From NCBI RefSeq assembly GCF_000373645.1, contig NZ_KB892008.1:111565-175564 (forward strand): a stretch of DNA of 64,000 bases, read 5' to 3'. This document shows positions 27,420-36,462 of the stretch, one piece after another; position 1 is the first letter of the stretch, and the number at the start of each line of letters is the position of its first letter. Origin of the DNA: Streptomyces sp. ATexAB-D23. GTDB lineage: Bacteria > Actinomycetota > Actinomycetes > Streptomycetales > Streptomycetaceae. Both the position numbers and the translations under genes were made by a program. Under the pieces are notes generated by a model. That model saw only the letters and a list, made by a program, of their open reading frames with translations. It was not told the DNA's origin and made no database searches.

Positions 27420-30001
27420 CAGGAGGCGGTCCCTTCAAGAGTGCGGACGGCGAGGACCGGGCCGGCGAGGATGTCCAGATCGGGCTTGACCTGGTCGCGT
27501 TCCGGGACGAACCTCACCGACGGGTCGGGCATGTCCGGGGCGTTGACGAAGGTGACGAACCGGCGCAGCCGCTCCGGGTCGTTGATGGTCTCGGCCCACT
27601 CGTCGCGGTAGCCGCGCACATGGTCGGCCATCAGCCGCTCCAGCTCGTCGCAGAGCCCGAGCGAGTCGTGCACGACGACGTCCCGGACGTGCTCCAGACC
27701 GCCGTCGATGCGCTCAAGCCAGGCCGAGGTGCGCTCCAGCCGTTCCGCCGTGCGGATGTAGAACATCAGGAACCGGTCGATGAGCCGCACCAGTTCGGCG
27801 TCGGACAGGTCCTGCGCGAGCAGGTCGGCGTGGCGCGGGGTGGCGCCGCCGTTGCCGCCCACGTACAGGTTCCAGCCGCCGGCCGTGGCGATGATCCCGA
27901 AGTCCTTGCCCCGGGCCTCCGCGCACTCCCGGGCGCAGCCCGAGACCGCCGACTTCAGCTTGTGCGGGGCGCGCAGGCCCCGGTAGCGCAGCTCCAGGTC
28001 GATCGCCATCCTCACGGAGTCCTGCACGCCGTAGCGGCACCAGGTCCGCCCCACACAGGACTTGACCGTCCGCAGCGACTTGCCGTACGCGTGCCCGGAC
28101 TCGAAGCCCGCGTCGACGAGCCGGGTCCAGATCAGCGGCAGCTGGTCGACCCGGGCGCCGAGCAGGTCGATGCGCTGAGCGCCGGTGATCTTGGTGTAGA
28201 GCCCGAAGTCGCGGGCCACCTCACCGATCACCACCAGCTTCTCCGGGGTGATCTCGCCGCCGGGGATGCGCGGCACGATCGAATAGGAGCCGTTGCGCTG
28301 GAGGTTGGCCAGGAAGTGGTCGTTGGTGTCCTGGAGCGCCGCCTGCTCGCCGTCCAGGACGTAGCCGCTCGCCCCGACCGTCGGCGCCAGTGACGCGATG
28401 ACCGAGCCGACCGTCGGCTTGCAGACCTCGCAGCCGTCACCGCCGCGCGCCGCCTCGCGCCCGTGGGAGTCGAGGAGTTCCGCGTACGAGGTGATCCCCA
28501 GGGTGCGGACGATCTCGTACAGCTCGCTGCGGGTGTACGCGAAGCAGCCGCACAGGCCCGTGTCCCGGCTCCGGGGGAGCAGCTGGCCGATGGTCCTGAC
28601 GCAACTGCCGCAGCCGGTGCCCGCCTTGGTGCACTTCTTCACCTCGGGCAGCGTGGTGTGGGCACGGATCGTGCCCTTGGTGACGTTGTGGCAGGAGCAG
28701 ATCACCGCCTCGTCCGGCAGCGCCGAGGGGCCGAGCGCCGCCGGACCGCCCGCCCCGGCGGGCAGCACCAGCTGCTCGGGGGCGACCGGCAGCACGGTCC
28801 CGGTCATCGGCCGCAGCGTCCCGTACTGTTCGGCGTCGCCCACCAGCACCCCGCCCAGCAGGGTGCCGTCCGCCGCCATCACCAGCTTCTTGTAGACCCC
28901 GGACCTGGCGTCCGCGTACACGACGTCGAGGCAGCCGTCGGCGGTGCCGTGGGCGTCGCCGAACGAGGCCACGTCCACCCCGAGCAGCTTCAGCTTCGTC
29001 GACAGGTCGGCGCCGCCGAACGCGGCCCGCCCGCCCGCGATCACCTCGGCGGCCGTCAGCGCCATCTCGTAGCCGGGCGCGACCAGCCCGTACACCCGGC
29101 CGTCCGACGCGAGCGCGCACTCGCCGATGGCGAAGACCGCCGGGTCGGACGTACGGCACTCCTCGTCCACGACGATCCCGCCGCGCGGCCCGACCGCCAG
29201 ACCGCAGTCCCGGGCCAGCTGGTCGCGGGGACGTACGCCGGCGGAGAACACCACCAGGTCCGTGGCGAGCGAGGAGCCGTCGGAGAGGGCCATCCCGGTC
29301 ACCGAGCCGTCCTCGCCCACGGTCACCTCCTGGGTGCCGACCCCGGTGTGGACGGTCAGGCCCATGTCCTCGACGGTGCGCAGCAGCGCCGCGCCCCCGC
29401 CCTCGTCCACCTGGACCGGCATCAGCCGCGGCGCGAACTCCACCACGTGCGTATCGAGGCCGAGCCCCTTCAGCGCGCCCGCCGCCTCCAGACCGAGCAG
29501 CCCGCCGCCGACCACCGCGCCGGTCGTCGCCGTCCCCGCGTACGCCTCGATGGCGAGCAGGTCCTCGATCGTCCGGTAGACGAAGCAGCCCTCGCTGTCC
29601 CTGCCGGGGACCGGCGGGACGAACGGGTAGGAGCCGGTCGCCAGCACCAGCGTGTCGTAGGCGAACACCTCGCCCGACCGCGCGGTGACCGTACGGGCCG
29701 CGCGGTCCACGGACTCGGCCGGGTCACCGAGCCGCAGCTCGAAGCCGTGCCGCTCCATGAAGCCCGGCTCCACCAGCGACAGTTCGTCGGCGGTCCGGCC
29801 CGAGAAGTACGAGGTCAGCCGGACCCGGTCGTAGGCGGCGCGGGGCTCTTCGCACAGGACGACGACCCGGGCGGTGCCGGCCGCCGCGGTCAGCCCGCGC
29901 TCGGCGAGGCCCTCCAGGAAGCGCTGGCCGACCATCCCGTGCCCGACGACCACGATGGCCGGCGGGGGAGCGGGGGCGGGCGGGGGAGTGGGCACCGGCA
30001 T
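27419..30001 (-). CDS. nirB: assimilatory nitrite reductase large subunit (NAD(P)H)
   Basis: The 860-residue flavo-hemoprotein reduces nitrite to ammonium. In order it has a FAD/NAD-binding pyridine nucleotide-disulfide module (VVVGHGMVGQRFLEGL; GVVGGGLLGLEAAGALKGLG), two BFD-like [2Fe-2S] segments (ICSCHNVTK with GCGSC, then LCGCFAYT with CEVCKP), and the nitrite/sulfite reductase ferredoxin-like half. The siroheme-4Fe4S site ends it, with cysteines in VGRTWCRYG and SGCARECAEA. The ATG at 30001 has GGAGG 7 nt upstream. An ATG 22 codons earlier lacks one and would add a Pro-rich extension. Confidence 0.95.
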   Translation of the reverse strand: MPVPTPPPAPAPPPAIVVVGHGMVGQRFLEGLAERGLTAAAGTARVVVLCEEPRAAYDRVRLTSYFSGRTADELSLVEPGFMERHGFELRLGDPAESVDRAARTVTARSGEVFAYDTLVLATGSYPFVPPVPGRDSEGCFVYRTIEDLLAIEAYAGTATTGAVVGGGLLGLEAAGALKGLGLDTHVVEFAPRLMPVQVDEGGGAALLRTVEDMGLTVHTGVGTQEVTVGEDGSVTGMALSDGSSLATDLVVFSAGVRPRDQLARDCGLAVGPRGGIVVDEECRTSDPAVFAIGECALASDGRVYGLVAPGYEMALTAAEVIAGGRAAFGGADLSTKLKLLGVDVASFGDAHGTADGCLDVVYADARSGVYKKLVMAADGTLLGGVLVGDAEQYGTLRPMTGTVLPVAPEQLVLPAGAGGPAALGPSALPDEAVICSCHNVTKGTIRAHTTLPEVKKCTKAGTGCGSCVRTIGQLLPRSRDTGLCGCFAYTRSELYEIVRTLGITSYAELLDSHGREAARGGDGCEVCKPTVGSVIASLAPTVGASGYVLDGEQAALQDTNDHFLANLQRNGSYSIVPRIPGGEITPEKLVVIGEVARDFGLYTKITGAQRIDLLGARVDQLPLIWTRLVDAGFESGHAYGKSLRTVKSCVGRTWCRYGVQDSVRMAIDLELRYRGLRAPHKLKSAVSGCARECAEARGKDFGIIATAGGWNLYVGGNGGATPRHADLLAQDLSDAELVRLIDRFLMFYIRTAERLERTSAWLERIDGGLEHVRDVVVHDSLGLCDELERLMADHVRGYRDEWAETINDPERLRRFVTFVNAPDMPDPSVRFVPERDQVKPDLDILAGPVLAVRTLEGTAS

Positions 30002-30078
30002 CTCAGGGCCTCCGTCGTCGGTGAGCGGATGGGGCAGGGGCCACGGGTACGGGGCCCGCGTGCTCATGACGGAAGCGT

Positions 30079-30116
30079 GGTCCGGCGGTGTTACCCGTCC
30101 GGATCCCCGCTGTTTC
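30079..30116 (-). promoter_or_regulatory. possible GlnR-like box array upstream of nirB
   Basis: On the minus strand GAAAC, GATCC, GTAAC and GGACC follow each other at exact 6-base spacing. This is the phase of GlnR a/b-boxes in Streptomyces nitrogen genes, though two of the four boxes match poorly. Confidence 0.3.
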
Positions 30117-30207
30117 CCGGGAGGAACCTTGCGCTCAGCGGCCGGGGCCCGCGCCTGTGAGGGCCGGCCTGGGCGTTTTGGACACGGCGCGGGGCGCCCC
30201 GCCGGTC

Positions 30208-30247
30208 ACGGCCGTCCCCCGTGACACCCGGCACGGGGGACGGCCGT
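30208..30247 (-). terminator. terminator after the PfkB-kinase gene
   Basis: A perfect 16-bp stem (30208-30223 with 30232-30247) with an 8-base loop, 10 bases beyond the pfkB-like stop on the minus strand. Confidence 0.75.
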
Positions 30248-30257
30248 ACCGGATGCG

Positions 30258-31175
30258 TCAGACGCCGAGTGCGGGCAGTTCGTGGGCGAAGGGCGGCTCG
30301 GCCCCGGCCCGCGCACAGGTGGCCGCGGCGGCGCGGGCGGCGAAGCGGAGTACCCGCTGCCAGCTGTCGGAGGTCAGCCCGGCCAGGGCGCCGGCGGACA
30401 GCGGGCCGCGCGCGGACAGGGCGTGCAGCAGCGCCGCGTTGACGGTGTCCCCGGCCCCGATGGTGTCGACGACCCGGACGGATTCACCGGGTACCGCGTA
30501 CGCGCCGGCGCGGGTGTGGGCGGTGAGGCCCGCCTCGCCCCGGGTGACCACGACGGCGGCGGGGCCGGCGTCCAGCCAGCCCGCGATGTCGTCACCGAGC
30601 CACCGCGCGTCCTCCTCGCTGAGCTTCAGGAGCGAGACGGAGGGCAGGAGCCGGCGGAAACGGGCCCGGTAGGCGTCCGGATCATCGATGAGGCCGGCAC
30701 GGATGTTGGGGTCCAGGGCGATGAAGCGCCCGAGCCGTGCCTCGCGGCGCATCAGCTCCTCGTAGGCGCTCGCACCCGGTTCGAGCACCAGCGAGCAGGT
30801 GCCGAACGACACCGCCCGGGTTCCGGCGGGCAGCGGCCCCGGCAGGGTGAAGAGGCGGTCGGCCGTGCCCCGGCAGTAGAAGGTGTACGCGGCCGAGCCG
30901 GCGGCGTCGACGGCGGCGACGGCCAGTGTGGTGGGCTCCGGACCCCGCTGCACCAGGCCGAGGTCCACCTTCTCCTCGTGCAGCCGGGCGGCCAGCGACG
31001 CCCCGAAGGCGTCCGTCGAGATCCGCGAGCAGAAGGCGACCTTCGAACCGAGCCGGGCCAGGGCGACGGCCGTGTTGTACGGCCCGCCGCCGCGGGCGGG
31101 CAGCAACGGGGCCAGGGCGTTGCCGGAGGCCTCGGGTACCAGGTCGATCAGCGCCTCACCGGCGACGACGATCAC
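30258..31175 (-). CDS. PfkB-family carbohydrate kinase (fructokinase-like)
   Basis: The 305-residue ribokinase-fold protein has the N-terminal substrate lid start (VVAGEALIDLVPE), the GGGPYNTAVALARLG glycine-rich motif (near 30) and the C-terminal PfkB signature DTIGAGDTVNAALLHAL (near 252), whose Asp is the catalytic base. Substrate lists for such kinases include fructose, 2-keto-3-deoxygluconate and ribose; sequence alone does not decide. It is the last gene of the LacI-controlled cluster, 55 bases after the zinc dehydrogenase, and probably phosphorylates the sugar produced upstream. Confidence 0.9.
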   Translation of the reverse strand: MIVVAGEALIDLVPEASGNALAPLLPARGGGPYNTAVALARLGSKVAFCSRISTDAFGASLAARLHEEKVDLGLVQRGPEPTTLAVAAVDAAGSAAYTFYCRGTADRLFTLPGPLPAGTRAVSFGTCSLVLEPGASAYEELMRREARLGRFIALDPNIRAGLIDDPDAYRARFRRLLPSVSLLKLSEEDARWLGDDIAGWLDAGPAAVVVTRGEAGLTAHTRAGAYAVPGESVRVVDTIGAGDTVNAALLHALSARGPLSAGALAGLTSDSWQRVLRFAARAAAATCARAGAEPPFAHELPALGV

Positions 31176-31230
31176 GGCAGGGGCTCCTTTCGGGCGGGGG
31201 CGGTCATCGGAAACGGGCGATCCGAGCTTG

Positions 31231-32265
31231 TCACGCGCCGGCCACGGTGATCAGCACCTTGATGTGCTCCGGTGCCACCGAGGCGGCGAAGGCCTCGGCC
31301 GCGTCCTCCAGCGGGTAGGTGGCGGTGATGATCGCGTCGGTGTCGATGGCGCCCGAGCCGATCAGTTCGAGGGCGGCGCGGTAGTCGTCGGCGGTGTACA
31401 TGAGAGTGCCCTCGATGCGGATCTCGCGGTCCTGGACGAGGTCCAGCCGGATCGGGGTGGTGCCGGGGGCCCCGACGCCGACGACGATGATCCGGCCGCC
31501 CTTGGCGACGAGGTCGATGGCCTGGGCCATGGACTGCTCCCGGGCCACGCAGTCGAAGACCACGTCGGCCGGGCCGTCCAGGACGGCGTGCGCCTGCGCG
31601 GCCAGGCCGGCCGCGTCGGCCGCGAGGGCGCCGTCGGCGCCGAGCCGCAGGGCGCGCTCGCGTTTGGTCTCCAGCAGGTCGGTGGCCACGATCCGGGCGG
31701 CACCGGCGTGCCGGGCGGCCGCGACGACGAGCAGCCCGATGGGGCCCGCGCCGAGGACGGCCACGGTGCGGCCGGTGAGGTCGCCGGCCTTCGCGACGGC
31801 GTGGACCGGGGTGGCGAGGGGCTCGACGAGGCCCGCCTGGAGGTCGGACATGGCCTGAGGCACCCGGTGGACGCGATCGGCGGGGATCGTGAAGAGGTCG
31901 GCCATGCCGCCGGGGGTCTGGCAGCCGAACACCTTCAGCTGCTCGCAGATGTTGTAGCGGCCCGAACGGCACTGCGCGCACGTGCCGCAGTAGAGGTTGG
32001 GCTCGACGATCACCCGGGTGCCCGGGGCGAAGTCCCCGGCGCCCTCCCCGGTGGCGACGACCACGCCGACCACCTCGTGTCCGGGCCGGTAGGGCAGCTC
32101 GATGAAGGGGTGGTGGCCGCGGGCGGCATGGGTGTCGGATCCGCAGATGCCGACGACGGTGCTGCGGATGAGGAGTTCGTTCGCGCCGGGGCGGGGCGCG
32201 GGCACCTCCTCGATGCTGATGTCGTCGATGGACCGGACGAGCACGCGGCGGTTTCGCTGGGACAT
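31231..32265 (-). CDS. zinc-dependent medium-chain alcohol/polyol dehydrogenase
   Basis: The 344-residue MDR protein has the catalytic-zinc ligands in VGICGSDTHAARGHH and GHEVVG and a structural-zinc loop with cysteines in LYCGTCAQCRSGRYNIC. The Rossmann motif is VLGAGPIGLLVVAAARHAGA, followed by an Asp (VATDLLETKRER) that favours NAD. The layout fits sorbitol, threonine or galactitol dehydrogenases. The ATG chosen aligns with the family start, but no Shine-Dalgarno sequence is seen. A 19-bp hairpin separates it from the transporter gene upstream. Confidence 0.9.
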   Translation of the reverse strand: MSQRNRRVLVRSIDDISIEEVPAPRPGANELLIRSTVVGICGSDTHAARGHHPFIELPYRPGHEVVGVVVATGEGAGDFAPGTRVIVEPNLYCGTCAQCRSGRYNICEQLKVFGCQTPGGMADLFTIPADRVHRVPQAMSDLQAGLVEPLATPVHAVAKAGDLTGRTVAVLGAGPIGLLVVAAARHAGAARIVATDLLETKRERALRLGADGALAADAAGLAAQAHAVLDGPADVVFDCVAREQSMAQAIDLVAKGGRIIVVGVGAPGTTPIRLDLVQDREIRIEGTLMYTADDYRAALELIGSGAIDTDAIITATYPLEDAAEAFAASVAPEHIKVLITVAGA

Positions 32266-32332
32266 GGTCAGGGAGATCCGTTCGATGTGGAGTGGTCGGG
32301 GCGGCGCTGTGCGGCGGGGTCCGCACGGCCGG

Positions 32333-32379
32333 CCCCCGCCGCTCCGTGCCCATGGGGAGGGGGCACGGAGCGGCGGGGG
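32333..32379 (-). terminator. 19-bp-stem hairpin inside the catabolic cluster
   Basis: Bases 32333-32351 pair perfectly with 32361-32379. It lies between the transporter and dehydrogenase genes, and may terminate part of the transcripts or stabilise the upstream mRNA end. Confidence 0.65.
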
Positions 32380-32394
32380 AACCGCGGACACGGG

Positions 32395-33744
32395 CTACGG
32401 CTGCCGGGCCGGCTCGGTGCTCCGGTCCGGCGCGGCGGGAACCTCCCGGACCCGCAGTACGGCGGTCTCACGGATCGAGGTGATCGCCACGGTCAGAGTG
32501 ATGGCGGCGAGGAACATCACGTAGAACGAGGGGGAGAGTTCGTTGCCGGTGGAGGTGATCAGCCAGGTGGCGACGTACGGAACCGTCCCGCCGAACGCCG
32601 AGACCGCCAGGTTGTACGGGATCGCCATCGCACCGCTCCTGATCCGCGCGGGGAACTGCTCCGCCATCGCCGCGCTCAGGGCGCCGTCGAAGACGGCGAT
32701 CAGGAGACCGAGGATCAGCATGCCGGCGATCGCCGTGGCGACGCCGCCCCGCGACATCAGGTAGAACGCCGGCCAGGTGAGGACGACGAAGCCGGCGCTG
32801 CCCGCGATGAGCATCGGCTTGCGGCCGACACGGTCGGAGAGCGCGCCCATGCACGGCACGGCGATGGCGGTGACCCCGATGCCGATGGTCGTGACCGTGA
32901 AGCCCTCCATGGTGCTGAACCCGAGTTCGCTCGTGAGGTAGCTCGGCAGGAAGGCCACCAGCGCCCAGTGCCCGATCGCCTTGAGCAGCAGGATGCCGCA
33001 CAGCACCAGCATGGCCTTGTACCCGGTGCGGAACGCCTCCTTCGTCGGCGACTCGGACACCCCGCCGGTGTCCTCCAGCTCGCGGAAGGCCGGGGAGTCC
33101 TCCAGCTTCATCCGGACGTAGAGACCGACCAGGCCGAGCGGGAGCGCGACGAGGAAGGGGACGCGCCAGCCCCAGTCCGTCATCTGGTCGTTGCTGAGCA
33201 CGTTGATCAGTACGAGCACGAGTCCGGACCCGGCGACGGACGCGACGAATCCGATGGCGTCCATCCAGCTCGTCATGAAGCCGCGGCGCGTACGGGGGGA
33301 GTGCTCGAACAGCAGCGCCACCGCGTTGGAGGTCTCACCGCCGGCACCGAAGCCCTGCACCATCCTGGCGATCACCAGCAGTACGGGGGCGAGCATGCCG
33401 ACGCTCCCGTACGTGGGCAGCATGCCCATCGCGAACGTCGCACCCGAGGTGAGCAGGACGACGATGACCAGGGTCCGCTGCCGGCCGATACGGTCGCCGA
33501 GCGGTCCGAAGAAGAGACCGCCGAGCGGCCGCAGGACGAATCCGATGGCGGAGACCGCGAACGTGGCCAGCAGGGCGGCCGTCGGATCGCCGGAGACGAA
33601 GAAGTTGGCGGCGAGAAAGGTCGCCAGCAGCCCGTAGGTGCCGACGTCGTACCACTCGATGAAGTGACCGACGCCCGCGGCTACGAGAACCCTCCGGGCT
33701 TCGGGGGATATCTTCTGGCTTTCCGCCTCTGCGTTGCTGTGCAC
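32395..33744 (-). CDS. MFS transporter, metabolite:H+ symporter (MHS) family
   Basis: The 449-residue, 12-helix protein begins with the MHS-typical VGHFIEWYDVGTYGLLATFLAANFF and carries GPLGDRIGRQRTLV after TM2 and GALSDRVGRKPML after TM8. MHS members import organic acids such as alpha-ketoglutarate, shikimate, citrate or betaine, which suggests an acidic or zwitterionic substrate for this cluster. GTG at 33744 is preceded by GGAG 6 nt upstream; an earlier in-frame GTG has no such site. It lies 17 bases after the FAD oxidoreductase gene. Confidence 0.9.
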   Translation of the reverse strand: MHSNAEAESQKISPEARRVLVAAGVGHFIEWYDVGTYGLLATFLAANFFVSGDPTAALLATFAVSAIGFVLRPLGGLFFGPLGDRIGRQRTLVIVVLLTSGATFAMGMLPTYGSVGMLAPVLLVIARMVQGFGAGGETSNAVALLFEHSPRTRRGFMTSWMDAIGFVASVAGSGLVLVLINVLSNDQMTDWGWRVPFLVALPLGLVGLYVRMKLEDSPAFRELEDTGGVSESPTKEAFRTGYKAMLVLCGILLLKAIGHWALVAFLPSYLTSELGFSTMEGFTVTTIGIGVTAIAVPCMGALSDRVGRKPMLIAGSAGFVVLTWPAFYLMSRGGVATAIAGMLILGLLIAVFDGALSAAMAEQFPARIRSGAMAIPYNLAVSAFGGTVPYVATWLITSTGNELSPSFYVMFLAAITLTVAITSIRETAVLRVREVPAAPDRSTEPARQP

Positions 33745-33761
33745 TCTGTGCTCCTGAGATG

Positions 33762-35162
33762 TCACGGCGCCGGTGACGTGACGAGACCGCCCTGCGCCCC
33801 AATAGTGCTGCGGAGTTCCTTGCTGTCGAGCTCGCGCGGCTGCTTGCCGCTGGTCGCGGCGAGCGCCGCGGCGACACCGGCCGCCTGACCGGTCGCCGCG
33901 CACGTGGCGCCGACCCGTGCCGATCCGAGCGCCTCGCGGTCCACCGAGATGCACCGGCCGGCCACGAGCAGGCTGTCCGTCTCCCGCGGCAGCAGGCTGC
34001 GGTACGGGATCTCGTAGGGGAGCGGCACGAACATGGCGTGCACACCGACCCCGCCCTCGGCCGGGTGGACGTCGATCGGCCAGCAGCCGACCGCGACGGC
34101 GTCGTCGAACCGCGCGCTCGCCCTGACGTCGTCGCCGGTCAGCGTGTACGCCCCGACGAGGCGCCGGGTCTCGCGCACGCCGATCTGGGTGCTCGTCTGC
34201 AGCAGGCGGCCGTCGGCGAAGGCGGGGCTGTGCTCGCGCAGGTAGTCGAGCAGCACGACGGAGTCCTTGCGGCCCCGCAGCTCCGCGCGGGTCAGCTCGT
34301 CGGCGTCGGAGGCGTCGCCGACCACGCGCGTGGTGTTGACCCAGGCGATGTCCTTCTCCATGCCCCCGAACCAGGGCCCGCCGAAGGGCGGCAGCTCGCC
34401 CCGGGCCCGCGCGTCGCGCATGGCCTCGACATCCAGGTCGATGTCCTTGCGGGTGGAGGCGACCTGCCCCAGCAGCGGCTGTTCCAGCAGCGTCGCCTCC
34501 GGGCCGATCGGGATCCGTACCGGTACGGCGTGCTCGCGGTCCGGGTCCGGTGTCACGTTGCCCACCCGGAACGGCATGGTCATCGGCTGGAGGGTGTCGC
34601 CCTTCACCCAGTCGGCCCCGGCGCCGGCCACGATGTCGCCGTTGCCCGTGCAGTCCACGGTGACCTTGGCGAGGATGGCGCGCCGGCCGTCCACGTTCTC
34701 GACGAAGACGCCACGCACGGCACCGTCCTCGACGATCGGACGGGCGCCCCAGCTGTGCAGCAGCAGCCCGACGCCCTCGGCTTCGAGCATCTCGTCGGCC
34801 ACGCGCTTCATGACCTCCGGGTCGGAGTTCAGCACCCAGCCGTCACCGTCGACCGCGCCGCCCTGCTTCGCCGCGCGGGCCAGCCACTCGGCGGGAACGC
34901 CCTCGACACAGCGCTGGTAGGGGCGCAGCCAGGAGTTGTAGCCGGCGAGCGTGAGGACCATGCCCGCGGTCCACATCCCGCCGAGGAATCCGTGCCGCTC
35001 CACGAGGAACGTCCGCGCGCCCGCCCGCGCCGCGGCGACGGCGGCACACACGCCGGCCGGTCCGCCGCCGACGACCAGGACATCGACATCGGCGGCGACG
35101 GGCACCTCCCTGGCCTGCTCGTAGATGGTCCGCTGGGGCGTTCCCGTTTTCGGCATCGTCAT
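33762..35162 (-). CDS. FAD-dependent oxidoreductase (FAD_oxidored type)
   Basis: The 466-residue flavoprotein has an N-terminal dinucleotide-binding motif, VLVVGGGPAGVCAAVAAARAG, followed by the VERHGFLGGMWTAGMV segment. A VDCTGNGDIVAGAGADW motif typical of the FAD_oxidored family (PF12831) is near residue 170, and a closing RCISVDREALGSARV ... CAATGQAAG helix sits near the C-terminus. There is no signal peptide, so it is cytoplasmic. It probably oxidises the imported substrate of the LacI-controlled cluster; the exact reaction is unknown. GAAAGGA precedes the ATG. It begins 8 bases after the lacI-type stop. Confidence 0.87.
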   Translation of the reverse strand: MTMPKTGTPQRTIYEQAREVPVAADVDVLVVGGGPAGVCAAVAAARAGARTFLVERHGFLGGMWTAGMVLTLAGYNSWLRPYQRCVEGVPAEWLARAAKQGGAVDGDGWVLNSDPEVMKRVADEMLEAEGVGLLLHSWGARPIVEDGAVRGVFVENVDGRRAILAKVTVDCTGNGDIVAGAGADWVKGDTLQPMTMPFRVGNVTPDPDREHAVPVRIPIGPEATLLEQPLLGQVASTRKDIDLDVEAMRDARARGELPPFGGPWFGGMEKDIAWVNTTRVVGDASDADELTRAELRGRKDSVVLLDYLREHSPAFADGRLLQTSTQIGVRETRRLVGAYTLTGDDVRASARFDDAVAVGCWPIDVHPAEGGVGVHAMFVPLPYEIPYRSLLPRETDSLLVAGRCISVDREALGSARVGATCAATGQAAGVAAALAATSGKQPRELDSKELRSTIGAQGGLVTSPAP

Positions 35163-35170
35163 GGTTCCTT

Positions 35171-36226
35171 TCAGTTCACTTCATGTCGGTCGCCGCCGGC
35201 CGAGGCACGCGCCTTCAGCTCCGGCGGCAGATAGAGAGTCGTGGCGGGGGCGGTCGAGCCCTGGATGCGCTCGAACAGCAGGTCCGCCGCGCGTGCGCCG
35301 ATCTCGGTGGCCGGCGGGCGGACGCTGGCCAGCGCGGGCTGGAGGTACTCGGCGAACGGCAGGTCACCGTGACCGATCACCGCGACCTGCGCGGGCACGG
35401 TGATGCCCTTCTCGGACAGCGCGCGGTACAGGCCGAGCGCGAAGTAGTCGCTCCCGGTCAGTACCGCCGAACCCGGTCCGAGGCCGCTAGCCAGCTGTTG
35501 GGCGTGCCGGTAGGCGGCGCCCGGTTCCCACGGCGACGCCTGCCGCCCCGCCGGCGGCGGTACCAGCGTGACGGTGTCGTCCTGTACGGGGACGCCGCGT
35601 TCGGCGAGCGCGCGGTGGAAGCCGGCGCGCCGGTCGGCGGCGGAGGAGTAGGGCACGTCCTCCTCCATCAGGTGGAGGGAGGTGGCGCCGTTGTCGAGGA
35701 GGAGGGACGCGGCCTCGAACGCCCCGCGCTCGTGGTCGACACCGACGAAATCGCAGTCGAGGCCCTCCAGGCCGCGGTTGACCAGCACGATCGGCACCCC
35801 GGAGTCCCGCAGCCGCTGCCAGTGGTTCGCACCCTCCTGGACGGGAATCACCACGGCCCCGTCCACGCCCCACCGCAGGAGCGCCTCGGCCGCCTCCCGC
35901 TCCGTGCCGGGGTCCTCCTCGGTCACCATGAGCAGCAGCGAGTAGCCGTTCGCACGGCAGCGTTCCTCGACCGCGCTGATCAGGAGCGCGTAGAAGGGGT
36001 TCGCCGGATGGGTGATGACCATGCCCAGGGTCATCGCGGCACCGGAGACCAGCGACCTGGCCATGGAGTTCGGTACGTAGCCGAGCCGGTCGGCCTCCGC
36101 GCGGATGCGCGCCCTCAGCTCCTCACCGACCGAGTCCTTGCCCGTCAGCGCACGCGATACGGTTTTCGCGGAGACCCCCAACGAGTCGGCGATCGTCTTG
36201 AGTGTGACGCGCCCGGCAGCTCGCAT
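35171..36226 (-). CDS. LacI-family transcriptional regulator
   Basis: The 351-residue repressor has a LacI helix-turn-helix (about 6-55: VTLKTIADSLGVSAKTVSRAL, then the hinge NSMARSLVSG) and a periplasmic-binding-protein-like effector domain (60-340). GGGAAGA precedes the ATG. Three GTAAACGTT-type sites lie 33-126 bases upstream, as expected for autoregulation and control of the cluster. The inducer is unknown but is likely a sugar, polyol or sugar acid. Confidence 0.94.
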   Translation of the reverse strand: MRAAGRVTLKTIADSLGVSAKTVSRALTGKDSVGEELRARIRAEADRLGYVPNSMARSLVSGAAMTLGMVITHPANPFYALLISAVEERCRANGYSLLLMVTEEDPGTEREAAEALLRWGVDGAVVIPVQEGANHWQRLRDSGVPIVLVNRGLEGLDCDFVGVDHERGAFEAASLLLDNGATSLHLMEEDVPYSSAADRRAGFHRALAERGVPVQDDTVTLVPPPAGRQASPWEPGAAYRHAQQLASGLGPGSAVLTGSDYFALGLYRALSEKGITVPAQVAVIGHGDLPFAEYLQPALASVRPPATEIGARAADLLFERIQGSTAPATTLYLPPELKARASAGGDRHEVN

Positions 36227-36258
36227 CGTTCTTCCCTTCGCAGCATCGTCAGTTGATG

Positions 36259-36272
36259 GGTAAACGTTTACC
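36259..36272. promoter_or_regulatory. LacI-type operator 1
   Basis: GGTAAACGTTTACC is a perfect 14-bp palindrome with the central CG typical of LacI-family operators. It lies 32 bases upstream of the regulator start. Confidence 0.8.
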
Positions 36273-36305
36273 TCACAGCGCGCGGTCAGCGCTACGGGCA
36301 AGGGT

Positions 36306-36321
36306 GGGTAAACGTTTACCC
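36306..36321. promoter_or_regulatory. LacI-type operator 2
   Basis: GGGTAAACGTTTACCC is a perfect 16-bp palindrome whose centre is 48 bp from operator 1. Confidence 0.8.
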
Positions 36322-36342
36322 GAATCATGTGGTCCGACAGGG

Positions 36343-36352
36343 GGTAAACGTT
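36343..36352. promoter_or_regulatory. LacI-type operator 3 (one and a half site)
   Basis: GGTAAACGTT repeats the left arm and core of the two perfect operators, but the right arm is lost. Its centre is 36 bp from operator 2. Confidence 0.5.
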
Positions 36353-36462
36353 GGGGTCAGCGATTACCTTAAGGAGCCTTCCCGGTGCCGTCAATGGCCT
36401 CGGCCAGTCGGTCCGCGCCCTGCCCGCCGTGACCGTGTCGCCGTTCCCTTAGGGTCGCGACC

